DNA of 64,000 bases, taken from Vicia villosa (Eukaryota > Streptophyta > Magnoliopsida > Fabales > Fabaceae). Below, in pieces: positions 1-11,627 of this stretch. The first letter of the stretch is position 1, and each line of letters begins with the position of its first letter. The notes under the pieces are model-generated. The model was not told the DNA's origin, made no database searches, and saw only the letters and a list, made by a program, of their open reading frames with translations. The position numbers and the translations under genes were made by a program. The stretch spans positions 636,447 to 700,446 of the forward strand of contig NW_026705418.1 of NCBI RefSeq assembly GCF_029867415.1, in the 5' to 3' direction.

Positions 1-400
1 CATTTACTAAAGCTATAGCTTCGACCCATTTTGTAGAATAATCAATCCCTACTAGGATGTATCTTTGCCCTTTGGACGAAGTAGGTCGAATTTCTCCAAT
101 TAAGTCCAATGCCTAACCTCTAAAAAGCCACGACTTAATGATTGAGTGAAGTTCACTTGCAGGAACGTGTTAGACACTTGCATGCATTTGACATTCTTGA
201 CATCCTTTAGCAAACTCTAGGCAATCTTTCAACATGGTAGGCCAATACATTCCATAACGAAATAGTAACCATTTCATTTTGTGGCCTTCTTGGTGGGCTC
301 CACAAGCGCCATTATGGACACTAGATAGTGACAAATAAGCCTCAATTTCACCTAAGCATTTTTACAAAATTCCCTCAGGAGTTTTCTTGAATAGTTCATT
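1..400 (-). pseudogene. Integrase N-terminal part, M1
   Basis: Minus-strand translation shows the HHCC zinc-binding module: a histidine pair in a GACGAHQ-like segment near 275-325 and the cysteine pair of a GCQECQ-like segment near 183-212. The start of the catalytic core follows (DLIGEIRPT near 85-110, then IDYSTKWVEAI near 15-50). A stop lies between finger and core near 115. The rest of the core, with the later catalytic residues, is off the left edge. Integrase would join element cDNA to nuclear DNA. This copy is inactive. Confidence 0.8.
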
Positions 401-556
401 TCCCATTAAAAAGTAAGACAATGCTCTGTATTTGGTCTTTCGATATGTGTCCGTCGAAGGGTCTCTGAGGTAATTAACAATTGGACTCCTCCAATCTGTG
501 TCTATTAGGTTGTCAATAGTTAAAATTTTGAACTCCTCTTGTTTGGCGAAGCCTAC

Positions 557-979
557 CTATGTAGTCTTCAAATCTATCAGAGGTAATCTAGTAGCCATTG
601 CTTTGCCTCTGACTTCGACCAATTCTTCCAACCTTTCGTTTGACACTTTATATCCTGAAGCTATTTGTTCCAGATCATTCTCCTCTTGATTCTTTATCAT
701 GGGGAAATGCTTTATGTCCATGTATTCGAACTTTTTTAGCAACCTATTTGCCATAACAAAGTACATAATTAAGTTCTCCTTAATGCACTTATATTCCTTT
801 GTCAGTTGTTTGATTATTAATTCAGAATCTCCTTTAATTTCGACTCTGGTTGCCCCCAATTCCAACAAAGCTTCAAGTCCTGCAAGTAAGGCTTCATATT
901 CTGCTTCATTGTTTGAACATCGGGGGCCTTCGATCTTGTACTTAAGTTTTGTTGGAATTCCTTCAGGAGAAATTATCAA
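557..979 (-). pseudogene. Second (archaeal-type) RNase H, M1
   Basis: A 140-codon fragment contains [16 protein letters not shown] followed by a [10 protein letters not shown] segment, the conserved acidic strands of a type I RNase H. It lies downstream of the RT-linked RNase H and upstream of integrase. That position and the sequence style match the additional aRNH domain described for Tat-clade Ty3/gypsy elements. The N-terminal DGA-type motif is not in this frame, so the domain is incomplete. In a live element it would degrade RNA in RNA:DNA hybrids. Between 980 and 1254 I see only stop-interrupted linker. Confidence 0.75.
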
Positions 980-1254
980 AATTCCAACTCCATTGCCATC
1001 TTTATGTGTGGAACAATCAAAGAATAACCTCTATGGTTTTACTTCGACATAATTCTGATGGTTTTTACCACTGCGTGGTCCACAATGAAATCTGATACTA
1101 TTTAACCTTTCATTGCTTTTATGGGCAAAAAGGTTAAAGAGTACTCAGTAAGGGCTAAAGCCCGTTTTCCAATTCGACTGTGCAATATTGGCTTTGATAA
1201 CATGTGTTTAATAACGTCATAATGTGAAGAAACATAAACATCAATTGGTTTTAT

Positions 1255-2275
1255 TTAATATTTAAGATTTATACAAGAGAAATATAAATATAAGCAAAGC
1301 TTTTCTATTGCAGTGTATCTAGTCTCTGTATCGTTCAAAACTCTACTTAGATAATAAATGGCTCTGTCGACGCCATTTTCGGCCTCTTGTGTTAACATGC
1401 TACCTATGGTAGTGTCAGAGACTGATATGTACATTCTCATAGGTTTCTTCACATTTGGAGGAGATAGAATGGGTGGATGCATCAGATACTTCTTTATCTT
1501 GTCAAAATCTACTTGATGTTCCTCATTCCACTCAAACTTCCCTTGTTTCAAGTGACAAGGCATGAGCCCGACCACTCAAACTGGAGATGAATTTTCTTAG
1601 GAAATTGATCTTTCCTAATAATGAATGTAACTCCTTTTTTGTTGATGGTGCTTTCGTTTCCATGATAGCCTTTGTTTTGTTTTGATTAATATCTTTCCCC
1701 TTCTTATGGACCACAAAGCCCAAAAAATCTCCGGCCTGCACAAAGAAAGCACATTTAAGGGGGTTCATCTTCAAGCCATGTTTTCGCATTCTTTCGAATG
1801 ATTTCCGAAGATGCTTCAAATGACTTTCGTCTGATACAGATTTTATCACAATGTCATCTATGTATACTTGCATAAGTGTTTCTATAAAATCATGGAATAT
1901 AGAATTAATTTCTCTTTGGTAAGTTGCCCCAGCATGTTTTAGGCCAAAAGGCATAACAACCCATTCGTAGGTGTCTATTGCCCCCGGGCATCGAAAAGCT
2001 ATTTTAGGCACATCTTCCTCAATAATGAAAATCTGGTTATAGCAAAAGTATCCATCTAACATGCTAAGATATTTTAACCCTGTGGCTGAATCAACTAGCA
2101 TTTCTGCCACGAGCATTGGATATTCGTATTTAGGGGTTGCTGCATTTAATTCACAAAAATCTATACATACCCTTAAAGCACCATTCTTTTTAATAACATG
2201 AACTATATTTGCAATCCATTCAACATACCTTGTGGTCCTAATGAATTTGCATCGAAGAAGCCTTTCGACTTCCAT
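1255..2275 (-). pseudogene. Reverse transcriptase plus RNase H, M1
   Basis: The first 247 codons (2275 to 1532) carry RT motifs: WIANIVHVIKKNGALRVCID, a palm region with MLDGYFCYNQI (the usual aspartate retained), FRCPGAIDTYEWVVMPFGLK, the catalytic YIDDIVIKS, and the LLGKINFLRKFI thumb. A second overlapping frame (1575 to 1255) continues into the RT-linked RNase H (DTTIGSML, AIYYLSRVLNDTETRYTAIEK). The overlap of about 44 bases between frames marks a frameshift at the RT/RNase H joint. This is a clear Ty3/gypsy RT, non-functional. Confidence 0.88.
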
Positions 2276-2317
2276 TTTGATTTTTGAGAGAATTTCTTGA
2301 GCGAACCTTCTAGGAGT

Positions 2318-3483
2318 CTACTTGATGGGCTTCTTGCCATCCTTGATAGGCAGCTTCAATTCGACCAGATCTCTTTTTAAACCATTCATTTCGTCATAAT
2401 CCCAGGCGAAGCAATCTTTATTCTCCTTTAGCAACTCAATGACTTTTTCTTTCACCCTTGGCTCCAGTTTAGTGCTGATGTATGTAATTCTCTTCGAGCC
2501 TCCATCTCCAAGATCTACTTCCTCAAGAGGATCTTGAGCCAGCATCTAAGCACTTGATGCCACTGGATCTTTTTTCGAACCCTAGGGGTTCTTCTTTTTA
2601 AATAGCATCCAACTTCTGACTCACCTGTTCGTTAGGGGGGTTTGGAATGAAGTGCACTCCAGGTCTTGTTTTTTGTGTTTTATCACTTGTGGCTTCGACA
2701 GCCATGTTTATTACGTCAGCTTTGAGAGCCGCTTTTCTTTTGTTCTCGGCCACGTAGGTCGAAATATTTTCAAAGAAAGAAGACTCAGACATAGTCAGTG
2801 TCTTTATTCCAGCCAGTTGGCCGTATGTCTGATGTTCCTTCGACATCTTTAGGGTCTCCCATTATTTCTCTGTTCCACTGTAAACCATTTGGGTGGAGGG
2901 TTAAATAATAAAGGGAATTCTTACTGGGTGAATAAACATCCTTTGCCATTTGGAGTGGTCCTATGTTAGCCAAGTTCCTATTGAAATTTTTCTTATCCAC
3001 TTGATTTACGTTCATCATATAGTAACTTTGATCTCTTTCGACATTCTCGACTATACCATCTTCCCTCCAAATGGTTAATCTTTGATGCATGGTCGAAGGT
3101 ACAGCCCCAACTCCATGTATCCATTCCCTTCCAAGCAGAAGGTTGTAGTTGGCCTTCGCTGGAATAACCATAAACATTGTTGGCCTCGTGACTGAGCTAA
3201 CTGTCATATTCACCTGTATCACTCCCAAAGTATGTCCAACCTTTCCCTCATAGTTCGACACCACCATGTTGTGAGGCTTGACGTCAGTATCGAACATACC
3301 AATCCTTTTCAGCATGTATTGGGGCATTAGATTAACCGTTGCTTCCCTATCCAGAAGAACCTTGTTGATTCCCACATGTTCCACCTTAGCCCTGATATAC
3401 AAGGTTTCCAAGTAATTTCTCATGCCCTGATCCGGTCTTTTGAAGAACGCATTCTGTTCTTTGACAACACCATTATTAAGCAC
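2318..3483 (-). pseudogene. Aspartic protease and protease-RT linker, M1
   Basis: The frame 3483-2785 holds a retropepsin-like domain: VLLDREATVNLMP is the active-site loop, and LLLGREWIHGVGAVPSTMHQ is the conserved flap-to-end segment of Tat/Ogre proteases. The loop has R-E after the catalytic aspartate, where this group normally has small residues such as glycine. Frames 2846-2598 and 2545-2318 continue into the pre-RT linker (ISTKLEPRVKEKVIELLKENKDCFAWDYDEM), with frameshifts near 2790 and 2560. The protease would process the polyprotein. This copy is dead. Confidence 0.82.
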
Positions 3484-3489
3484 GTAATA

Positions 3490-4275
3490 TCATACTAGTT
3501 TGTGCTTAGCCATCTCTACTTCATCAGCCTCTTCGCAATCCTCAACCTCCGTCTCCTGGTAGTATTCATGGGGTAAAACTGAAACAACATTATAATTTAA
3601 ATTAACAGACAATACTCCATCCGATTCAAAATCATCGGTCAGCATATCCTCTTCCTTCACTGGGTTCGCCTGCACCTTTTTTTCGAAAATTTGCTTTTCT
3701 GCAGTGAACAACCTTCGACTCACTGGTAGCTTTCTTGAACTTGCAACCCTAGCAGTGAACTTGTTGCTACTTGATTCTGCTATATCCTTCGAGTTCAGCT
3801 CTCTTTCTGCCTTCTTGACCCTCTGGTGCCTCCTATACTGGGACCTTGACATGGGATTTTTTCCCTTGTAATTTTCCAATATGTAGGCTTATCTCTTTGA
3901 TGCCTAGAATTGTCTCCTGTACGCCATGGCGGTTCTCCTTCCTTGGTCGAAACTCCTCCATTTCTCTCTTCCAGCATTAACTTGGGTCCAACGATTGGTG
4001 GGCACATTAGCAGGGAGTTTAAAGGTAACTCTCCTCGCCTTAGGATGAGGGCTATCTGGTCTCTTGGACATTCCCCTTTTGTTGAAGACGTGTATGTTGG
4101 TGTCGCTTCCCTGTCGATCCCATCCAGCAGTAAATGGAATCCTCTCAAACATTTCCGCCATTTCTCTATCATATACTGCCCCACACTTGGGGCACATGAG
4201 GCACTCTGTTTCAGACTTATAACAAGGCACCAAGAAACCTAAAAGGCTTTCTCCATGTCTTGGATAAACCTTCAT
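3490..4275 (-). pseudogene. Gag C-terminal region, M1
   Basis: Three overlapping minus frames (4275-3904, 4184-3795, 3879-3490) together cover a basic gag-like tail. CLMCPKCGAVYDREMAEMFE near 4190 resembles the cysteine-rich segment between gag and protease in Tat/Ogre elements. QYRRHQRVKKAEREL near 3840 is a basic RNA-binding-like stretch. At least two frameshifts are needed to read through. It precedes the protease directly. Assignment as gag rests mainly on position. Confidence 0.6.
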
Positions 4276-4534
4276 TAGATGGATCTATTGCCTCCAATTT
4301 CCTTGAGTTTTGATACGCTGGGCCCTCTCATAATTTTCAACAACCCTTCGAATCAAGATGATGGATTACCTTGGACACACCAGCATCTTCTCAGAATTTT
4401 TCTTATGACACCTCCTAAGACACTCTCGAAGGCCTTTGTTTGCCTTCGGGTATCCATAACTCGCCTTCTCCTTCTCCATCATCAAACACCTCTATAATTC
4501 CACCATAATTCCTCCATGCTTTCCAGTCGAGACT
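4276..4534 (-). pseudogene. Upstream gag remnant, M1
   Basis: The minus strand from 4534 to 4276 keeps short open stretches in the gag style, interrupted by several stops. No zinc knuckle or PBS is seen. The sequence changes abruptly to the LTR end of M2 at 4535, which fits interruption by insertion. The five bases 4530-4534 (gagac on plus) would be one copy of the M2 target duplication. The partner copy is outside the window. Confidence 0.45.
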
Positions 4535-4879
4535 GTAGCGGTAAAAAATACTCGAGGTGTTCACACACTCGAAATACAACAGTGTCGCCACCGAAATTTA
4601 TTCATTCCAAAAGGAAAGGGAAAATATCGATAAAACCCACAAATAAAAAAGAAAGGATAAGATGGTCATCGCAACCAAATTTGGGTTCGGGAATCGGTTT
4701 AAGCAATGGGAAGGTATTAGCACCCCTCACCTCCATCGTACTCGATGGGACCCATTTAGTTATTCTTGTGATCGATGTTAGCTTAATATCTACTTGCGTT
4801 CTTTATTAAGTTAGAAAAAAAAGAAAGGAACAAAAAAGGTTTTTTTATTATTGTGCTCGCCAAGACATTTGTATCTCGT

Positions 4880-4930
4880 GCCTACGTATTCCCTAGTGCA
4901 ATAGGAAAGTCAGAGCAATCGTAGTTCAGG
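4880..4930 (-). promoter_or_regulatory. Conserved LTR stem-loop block, M2
   Basis: On the minus strand: GAACTACG, then CTCTGA, then an arm pair TTCC/GGGAA, then TACGTAGGCA. The same block occurs at 37348-37391, 48434-48476 and 61379-61420 in other LTRs. The role is unknown. Its place, a few hundred bases before the LTR end and downstream of the predicted promoter, suggests an RNA-level signal. Confidence 0.5.
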
Positions 4931-5219
4931 GTAAAGAACCACGAAAGTTTGTTGGTTGATATTAGCGAGAAGTACTCGATCGCATTCAAATAATACTATG
5001 CGCACATGGATAAGAGATTGTTTGCATCACTACAAGAATGGATAACTAAATCAAGAGTAAGACAAGATTTTGGCTATCATCGCATTCGAGTGGAGAAAAA
5101 ATTGATCTTCATAAGTGGAAGTATAATTGCATTTGAATTTGACTAAGTGTCTTGTTTATGAAAAAAGTTTTAAAATGAAAAGGTCAAGGTGACAAAAGGT
5201 GTGAATGAATTTGTTTATT

Positions 5220-6125
5220 AAGAGAATACAAGCATTCAAACAAAGGCTTAACGGTCATCGCCTAAATGCTTGAAAGAGAAAATTACACAAGTACGTACAA
5301 CCCCTTCTTAGGTGATGAAAAGGATTCGCACTTGGGCGAGGAAAAAGATGTGATTTAGTGAATCGCAATTGTTTTGTAAAAAGAAGAGATGAATTGAGTT
5401 TGACAGATCTTTAATGGAATTCAAGCATTTAAACAAAGGCTTAACGACCATCGCCTAAAATACTTGAAAGAGCAATCGCTAAATCAAGTTTTATGAAGTC
5501 TTTAATGGAGTCCACGCACTCAAACAATGGCTTAACGGCCATCGCCTAAACGCTTAAAGAATAACTTGTACAAGTACGTACAAACCCTTCTTCATTATCC
5601 ATTATAGACTAAATTTAATTTGAATGTTAAAAGAAAGCGTTTTGTAAAAAAGGTGAACTAAATCGAGTTTTATGAAGTCTTTAACGGAGTCCACGCACTC
5701 AAACAATGGCTTAACGGCCATCCCCTAAATGTTTTAGAACAACTTGTACAAGTACGTACAAACCCTTCTTCATCCATTAAGAACCAAACTCGATTCGATT
5801 ATTAAAAGATAAATGTTTTTGTAAAAAGGGTAAGTTAAATCGAGTTTGAGAAGTCTTTAACGGGAGTCTAAACATTCGAACAATGGCTTAACGGACATCG
5901 CCTAAACGCTTAAAGAACAACTTGTACAAGTACGTACAAACCCTTCTTCATTATCCATTATAGACTAAAATCGATTTGAATGTTAAAAGAAAGCGTTTTT
6001 ATAAAAAAAAAAAGGTGAACTAAATCAAGTTTTAATGGAGTCTAAGCATCCAAACAATGGTTTAACGGCCATCGCCTAAACGCTTAAGAACAACTTGTAC
6101 AAGTACGTACAAAACCTTCTTCACC
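5220..6125 (-). repeat. Tandem repeat of 168-178 bp in the M2 LTR
   Basis: About five copies share the boxes cttaacggccatcgcctaa and acttgtacaagtacgtacaa. The second box starts at 5574, 5742, 5920 and 6093, giving spacings of 168, 178 and 173 bases, with a more degenerate copy from 5220. Within each unit cttgtacaag is a palindrome. No coding potential is seen. Confidence 0.85.
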
Positions 6126-6412
6126 CATTAAAACTCAAAATTCAATTTTAAAAAGTTGTTTTATATCATTTTTGAAATATTTTTGATAAATCCTAAACAT
6201 ACTTTTAAAGAATATATTTTTTGGTTTATATTTAATAAATCTAGTAAATAATATAAACAATAAACATTTTTTATTATTTTATGTGAAAAGAAATCTAACA
6301 ACAACTAGAAAACAACAACTAGAAAACAAACAAGTACCGATAGTGTTTCACACACTTGTTGCATACAAAGGGATAAATAATATTAGACAACACTGGCCGG
6401 ACAGATCGACCT

Positions 6413-6426
6413 GCTCTGATACCAAT
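6413..6426 (-). promoter_or_regulatory. Second copy of tRNA-Met PBS, left of LTR A
   Basis: The plus strand reads gctctgataccaat directly before LTR A. Its complement ATTGGTATCAGAGC matches the initiator tRNA-Met primer site. About 110 bases further left still match the internal leader at 15308-15408, then homology stops near 6303-6315. Confidence 0.8.
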
Positions 6427-6624
6427 TGTAACACCCCAAATCTATCCAACGAATATTTAATAAAATCAGAGTGCGGAAATTCAACATACAATTGGGATGT
6501 CACATTCAACGTAAAACAACAAACAACTTAATCACATATATCACAGATACATAGCACATAACTCGGATGAACCGATAAAACCTGTTTACTCTTTTAAAAA
6601 ATAAAAACAACTTTTATTACTAAT

Positions 6625-7115
6625 TGTTGTGAAAAACGATACCAATAACAAAGTATAATAGGGAATTAGAGAGGATAATAAGAACACGAGAATTGGTTAT
6701 AACTGCTATTCTTTCACTTTCTCTTAGAACAAGATTACAAGTTTACAAGAATAACAAATAACCTCTCTCACCCTAAATTAGGATTTGCAGCTTAGCAATG
6801 ATGAGAGACTAGTATGCTATTTATAATAAAACCTAACATACTAACTAATGGGCTTTTTCAGCAAGGCCCATTACACAAGCCAACTTAATACACAAGCTAA
6901 CTTAACAAATTAGGGTTTAAACACTAAAACCTAATTTAACATGCTAACAACTCTAGCATCTTTGACATCTGCATGCTAGACCCATCTTCGACTACAGCAT
7001 GCACACTTCGACACCAGCATGTGAACAATCCTTCGACTTCATGCTTAACTCTGTCGAACTGTCGAACCAAGAAGCTACCCTTCGACAATACTAGAGTTCG
7101 ATCCAATATCTCACA
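6625..7115 (-). repeat. 3' LTR of the Tork-like copia
   Basis: 491 bases, tgttgtgaaaaacg to atatctcaca on plus. A TATA-like box TATAAATAG lies on minus at 6817-6825. Several cttcgac motifs occur at 6998-7090. In this copy the LTR serves as the 3' end. Confidence 0.95.
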
Positions 7116-7129
7116 AATCTCCACCTTGG
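7116..7129 (-). promoter_or_regulatory. Polypurine tract of the Tork-like copia
   Basis: Minus strand CCAAGGTGGAGATT directly precedes the 3' LTR. This is the usual copia plus-strand primer. Confidence 0.85.
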
Positions 7130-7157
7130 ACCTAACTCTACAACGTCAAGGAACAAA

Positions 7158-10100
7158 CTAGCTTTCTTCATGCAGCTTTATCAACTGCATACAGTGGAAA
7201 AACTTGCAACTCGGCAATGTCTTGGTGATCATATCAGCAGCATTGTCTTCAGTCGAAACCTTCAGCACTTGGACTTCTCCACGCTCGATTACTCCTCTGA
7301 CGAAATGCAGCCTCACATCAATGTGCTTAGTTCGCTCATGATAGGCTGAATTCTTCGACAGGTGTATTGCACTTTGACTATCACATTTAACAGTGATACC
7401 TCGACCTTGAAGTTTCAGCTCCTTCGCAAAACCTTCAAGCCACAATGCTTCTTTCACAGCTTCAGTTAGGGCAATATACTCCGCTTCAGTGGTTGATAGA
7501 GCAACAACCTTCTGAAGTGTTGCTTTCCAACTAATTGCAGTGCCAAACATAGTGAAAACATATCCAGAAATAGATTTTCTGGAATCCATACACCCTGCAT
7601 AATCAGAGTCGACATATCCTTCTATTATTGCTTTACTATCTTCACCCAAGGCTCCACCATAAATTAGGACTCTATTCAGAGACCCATTTATGTACCTTAA
7701 AATCCACTTCAATGCTTGCCAGTGAGCCTTTCCAGGATTCGCCATGTACCTGCTTACAAGACTTACTGCGTAAGCTATGTCGGGCCTAGTACAGACAATA
7801 GCATACATCAAAGAACCGACTATATTAGCATATGGGATGCTATTCATATAGGCTCTTTCGACATCAGTACTGGGACACTGATCAATACTCAGCTTGAATT
7901 GAGGGTTTGTTGGAGTCACAACTGGCTTCGAATTCGACATACCAAACTTTTCAAGAATCTTCCGTAGATATGCCTCTTGAGATAGACATAACTTCGACTT
8001 CTTTCTATCTCTTCGAATGTCAATTCCACGAATCCTGGAAGCAGCTCCCAGATCCTTCATATCGAACTCCTTATTGAGTTCAGCCTTCACCCTCATCACA
8101 TCTTCAACATTGTTGCTTGCTATGAGAATATCATCCACATAAAGCAACAAAATAACAAATGAATTACCAGGTCGAAATCTGAAGTAAACGCAGTGGTCGA
8201 ACTGACTTCTAATGAAACTTATGCGTGCCATGAACTTGTCGAATCTCCTATTCCACTGTCGAGGAGATTGTTTCAGCCCATACAAAGATCTCTTTAACTT
8301 GCACACATAATCTTCCTTCCCCTTTTCGACATACCCTTCAGGTTGCCTCATCATGATCGTTTCATCTAGATCACCATACAAGAACGCAGTCTTCACATCC
8401 ATCTGTTCCAGTTCAAGATCGAACTGTGCCACCATGGCAAGCAACATTCGAATGGACCTATGCTTCACAACAGGAGAAAACACATCATTGAAGTCGACAC
8501 CTTCTTTCTGAGTGAAACCCCTTGCAACTAACCTTGCCTTGTATCTTTTCGACGTCACTCCTTCAATTCCTTACTTAACTTTGAAAATCCATTTACAGCT
8601 GACTAACCTTGCCCCAGCAGGTTTCTTGATCAGTTCCCAAGTATGATTATCATGAAGAGATTTCATCTCATCATCCATGGCCTTCTGCCATTCAGTCTTA
8701 TTTCGACTCCTCATAGCTTCCTTATAGTCTCTAGGTTCATCGTCTAGAACCTCACTTGCAGAGATTAAGGCATAAGCTATAAGATCTGCATATCCAGGTC
8801 TCTGAGGTGGCTTGATGACTCTTCTCGACCTATCTCTCGACAATAGGTAGTCATCGTCAGTTTCCTCAACTTCAGCTTCTTCTTCGACTTCATCAGGGAT
8901 ATGCAATTCAGCATCAACATGCTCCACCTCAACAGGAATCTCTACCTGTTCCAGCTCTTCGTCAGATGTTTCTGTACTTCGACCAACATCATCAGTTTTC
9001 TTAAAAGCCATTTCAGCTTCATTGAAAACTACATCTCGACTGGTGATACACCTCCTGTGACCTGGCTCTAGGCACCATAGCCTATAAGCTTTGACTCCTT
9101 CAGGGTATCCCATGAACATGCATTTCAGAGCTCTAGGTTCGACCTTGTCTTGCCTAATGTGAGCATAGGCTATGCAGCCAAATACTCTCAGTTTGTCGAG
9201 ATCTGGTGGATGTCCCGACCAAACTTCTTCAAGTGTCTTCATATCTAACGCTGTCGAAGGACATCTGTTTATCAGATATGTTGCTGTCGAAACAGCCTCA
9301 GCCCAGAACACCTTCTTTAAACCGGCACTAGTCAACATGCATCTGACTCTCTCCAAAATAGTTCGATTAAACCTTTCAGCCAAACCATTTTGCTGTGGAG
9401 TACCTGCAGTAGTTCTATGCCTTGCAATACCAGAGGCAGCACAAAAACTGTCGAATGCCTCATTGCAAAATTCAAGGCCATTGTCGGTTCTCAACCTCTT
9501 GACCTTCCTGCCAGTCTGATTTTCAACCAGAGTCTTCCAACTTTTGAAATTCTCAAAAGTTTCATCCTTAGTCTTCTGGATGAATACCCATAATTTTCTG
9601 GAATAATCATCTACTATGGATAGAAAATACCTTGCTCCTGAATGTGATGCACACCTTGCAGGCCCCCAAAGATCAGCATGGATGTAATCAAGGGATCCAT
9701 GTGTTCTTTGTTTGCCTTTGTTGAACTTCACTCTGCAAGATTTTCCAAGTACACAGGGTTCACAAAACTTCAGCTTTTCGACTTTGTCTCCACCAAGCAG
9801 ATTTTGTTTCCCTAATTCGACCAGACCCCTTTCACTGACATGGCCCAATCTCATGTGCCAGATTTCTGTTTTCGACAAAGGTTTCGTGGATGCAACATTT
9901 GTCGAACCACTTACAACTTCAGCCTCAAGGGTATACAAGCCTTGTTTCTTCACGCCTCTCAAGACTTCCTTCGAACCCTTCATGACTCTTAGGATACTTT
10001 TCTCTCCTTGGAAAACATATCCTTTCTTGTCGAATTCACCAAGAGAAAGCAGATTTCTCTTCAAATCAGGAACATACCTGACTTCAGTCAACAACCTTAT

Positions 10101-11126
10101 TGACTCATCATGGAGCTTGAATCTCACAGATCCAACACCTGCAATCTTGCAAGCCTTGTTGTTTCCCAGCAATACTGAACCACCATCTTGATCACATAAT
10201 TCCTCGAACAAGTCTTTGTTTGGAGTCATGTGCCAAGTGCAACCTGAATCCATAATCCACTCCTTCTTAGAGTCACTGCTTGAAACCACAAGAACATCAG
10301 ATGATTCGAAATCATCTTGAACAATGGCAGCGTTGCCATTATCCTTACCTCCATGATATTTCAAGCGTTCAGGGCACACCTTTCTTGTGTGACCCTCCTT
10401 CTTACAATGGTAGCATCGAATGCCAGATGCTTCGCCACTGTAAGTCTTCGACTGGCTTTTGCCTTTCTTCTTGTTGAACTTACCATCCTTTTGTAAGAGT
10501 TTTCCTTTAACGGCCAAACCTTCGCCAACAGTCGAAGGTTTATGCTCCTTTCGTTCATTCAAGTCCTTAGAGTACAAGGCTGATTGAACTTCTTCAAACG
10601 TCAGGGACTCCCTTCCATACAAGAGAGTTTCTTTGAAGTGAGCATGTGATCGAGGCAAAGAACACAATAGTAACAGCGTTTGATCTTCATCATCGATCTT
10701 CACATCAATATTTTCAAGATCAAGAATCAGCTTGTTGAACATATCCAACTGCTCAGCCAATACTTTGTCTTCAATCATCTTGAATGAATACAAAGCTTGC
10801 TTCAGGTAGAGTCGATTTACCAGCGATTTGGTCATATACAAACTTTCAAGTTTCACCCATAACCCTGATGCCGTCGTCTCCTTTGATACCTGCCGGAGAA
10901 CCTTATCACCAAGGCTCAACAGAATTGCGCTGTGTGCTTTCTCGATCATAGTTGTCTTCTCCGCTGCCGTCAATTCTGCATTCATGGCTGCCTCTCCCTT
11001 CAACGCTTCCAAACAACCCTGCTGAACCAGTAGGGCTTTCATCTTCAAGCGCCACAGACCGAAATCATTCACTCCGGTGAACTTTTCAATCTCATACTTT
11101 GTTGAAGGCATCTTCTCCACGCTCAC
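7158..11126 (-). pseudogene. Copia gag-pol polyprotein with one in-frame stop
   Basis: About 1,320 codons in one frame, broken only by TAA at 8573-8571 just after WIFKVK, at the start of RT. The N-terminus is gag (FTGVNDFGLWRLKMKALLVQ); a more likely start is the ATG five codons in. The CCHC knuckle is C238-C241-H246-C251. The protease DSG is at D293. The integrase zinc finger is H424/H429/C455/C458, with catalytic D485, D548 and E584, a canonical D,D-35-E spacing. The second part (8558-7158) has RT motifs MDVKTAFLYG and YVDDILIAS, then RNase H SDYAGC and STTEAEYIAL. All key catalytic residues are present, so only the stop blocks full-length translation. Confidence 0.93.
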
Positions 11127-11136
11127 CGCACCAATT

Positions 11137-11627
11137 TGTTGTGAAAAACGATACCAATAACAAAGTATAATAGGGAATTAGAGAGGATAATAAGAACACA
11201 AGAATTGGTTATAACTGCTATTCTTTCACTTTCTCTTTGAACAAGATTACAAGTTTACAAGAATAACAAATAACCTCTCTCACCCTAAATTAGGATTTGC
11301 AGCTTAGCAATGATGAGAGACTAGTATGCTATTTATAATAAAACCTACCATACTAACTAATGGGCTTTTTCAGCAAGGCCCATTACACAAGCCAACTTAA
11401 TACACAAGCTAACTTAACAAATTAGGGTTTAAACACTAAAACCTAATTTAACATGCTAACAACTCTAGCATCTTCGACATCTGCATGCTAGACCCATCTT
11501 CGACTACAGCATGCACACTTCGACACCAGCATGTGAACAATCCTTCGACTTCATGCTTAACTCTGTCGAACTGTCGAACCAAGAAGCTACCCTTCGACAA
11601 TACTAGAGTTCGATCCAATATCTCACA
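11137..11627 (-). repeat. 5' LTR of the Tork-like copia
   Basis: 491 bases with a TATA-like box on minus at 11329-11337. Only 10 bases separate it from the open reading frame (11126). They begin AATTGGTGCGG on minus, so just the first few bases of a tRNA-Met PBS (TTGGT) are recognisable and the usual leader is missing. Confidence 0.95.

Larger units (their letters stand above)
1..4534 (-). mobile_element. Ty3/gypsy Tat/Ogre-clade gag-pol remnant (M1)
   Basis: Reading leftward on the minus strand the order is gag C-terminus, protease, reverse transcriptase, RNase H, a second RNase H and the integrase zinc finger. The second RNase H before integrase is the known signature of the Tat clade. Reading frames are split by many stops and frameshifts, so it is dead. 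The left end is cut by the window and no LTR of its own is visible. On the right it stops at 4534, where the LTR end of M2 begins (TGTAGCGG on plus at 4535), so I infer that M2 inserted into its gag region. The other half would lie beyond the right edge. Confidence 0.85.
4535..6302 (-). repeat. 3' part of the M2 3' LTR
   Basis: On the minus strand this ends in ACCGCTACA. It has the same landmarks, in the same order and spacing, as the LTR ends of E and of the right-hand Ogre: a CTACG..CTCTGA..TACGTAGGCA block (4880-4930), a GGTGCTAATACC hairpin (4713-4724) and a TGGCGACACT box (4581-4590). Upstream it carries a tandem array (5220-6125). The right limit near 6302 is where sequence matching the chromovirus-type leader starts. 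No gene is present. Confidence 0.7.
6625..11627 (-). mobile_element. Ty1/copia element, Tork/Tnt1-like, nearly intact
   Basis: A 5,003-bp element with 491-bp LTRs (TG...CA) and a 5-base duplication ctaat at 6620-6624 and 11628-11632. It has a PPT at 7116-7129 and a single gag-pol frame broken by one stop. By eye the LTRs differ at 4 of 491 positions (about 99.2% identity), so this is the youngest datable insertion here. It sits inside LTR A of the chromovirus-type element. Lineage (Tork) is judged from gag and RT style and is less certain than the family. Confidence 0.95.

Noticed and set aside
4279..4809. Two plus-strand frames of 72 and 97 codons
   Set aside because: One is antisense to M1 gag remnant, the other spans the M1/M2 junction and LTR end; no motif.
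9172..10191. Plus-strand frames of 67-159 codons across 9172-10191
   Set aside because: They are antisense shadows of the copia integrase and protease coding strand.
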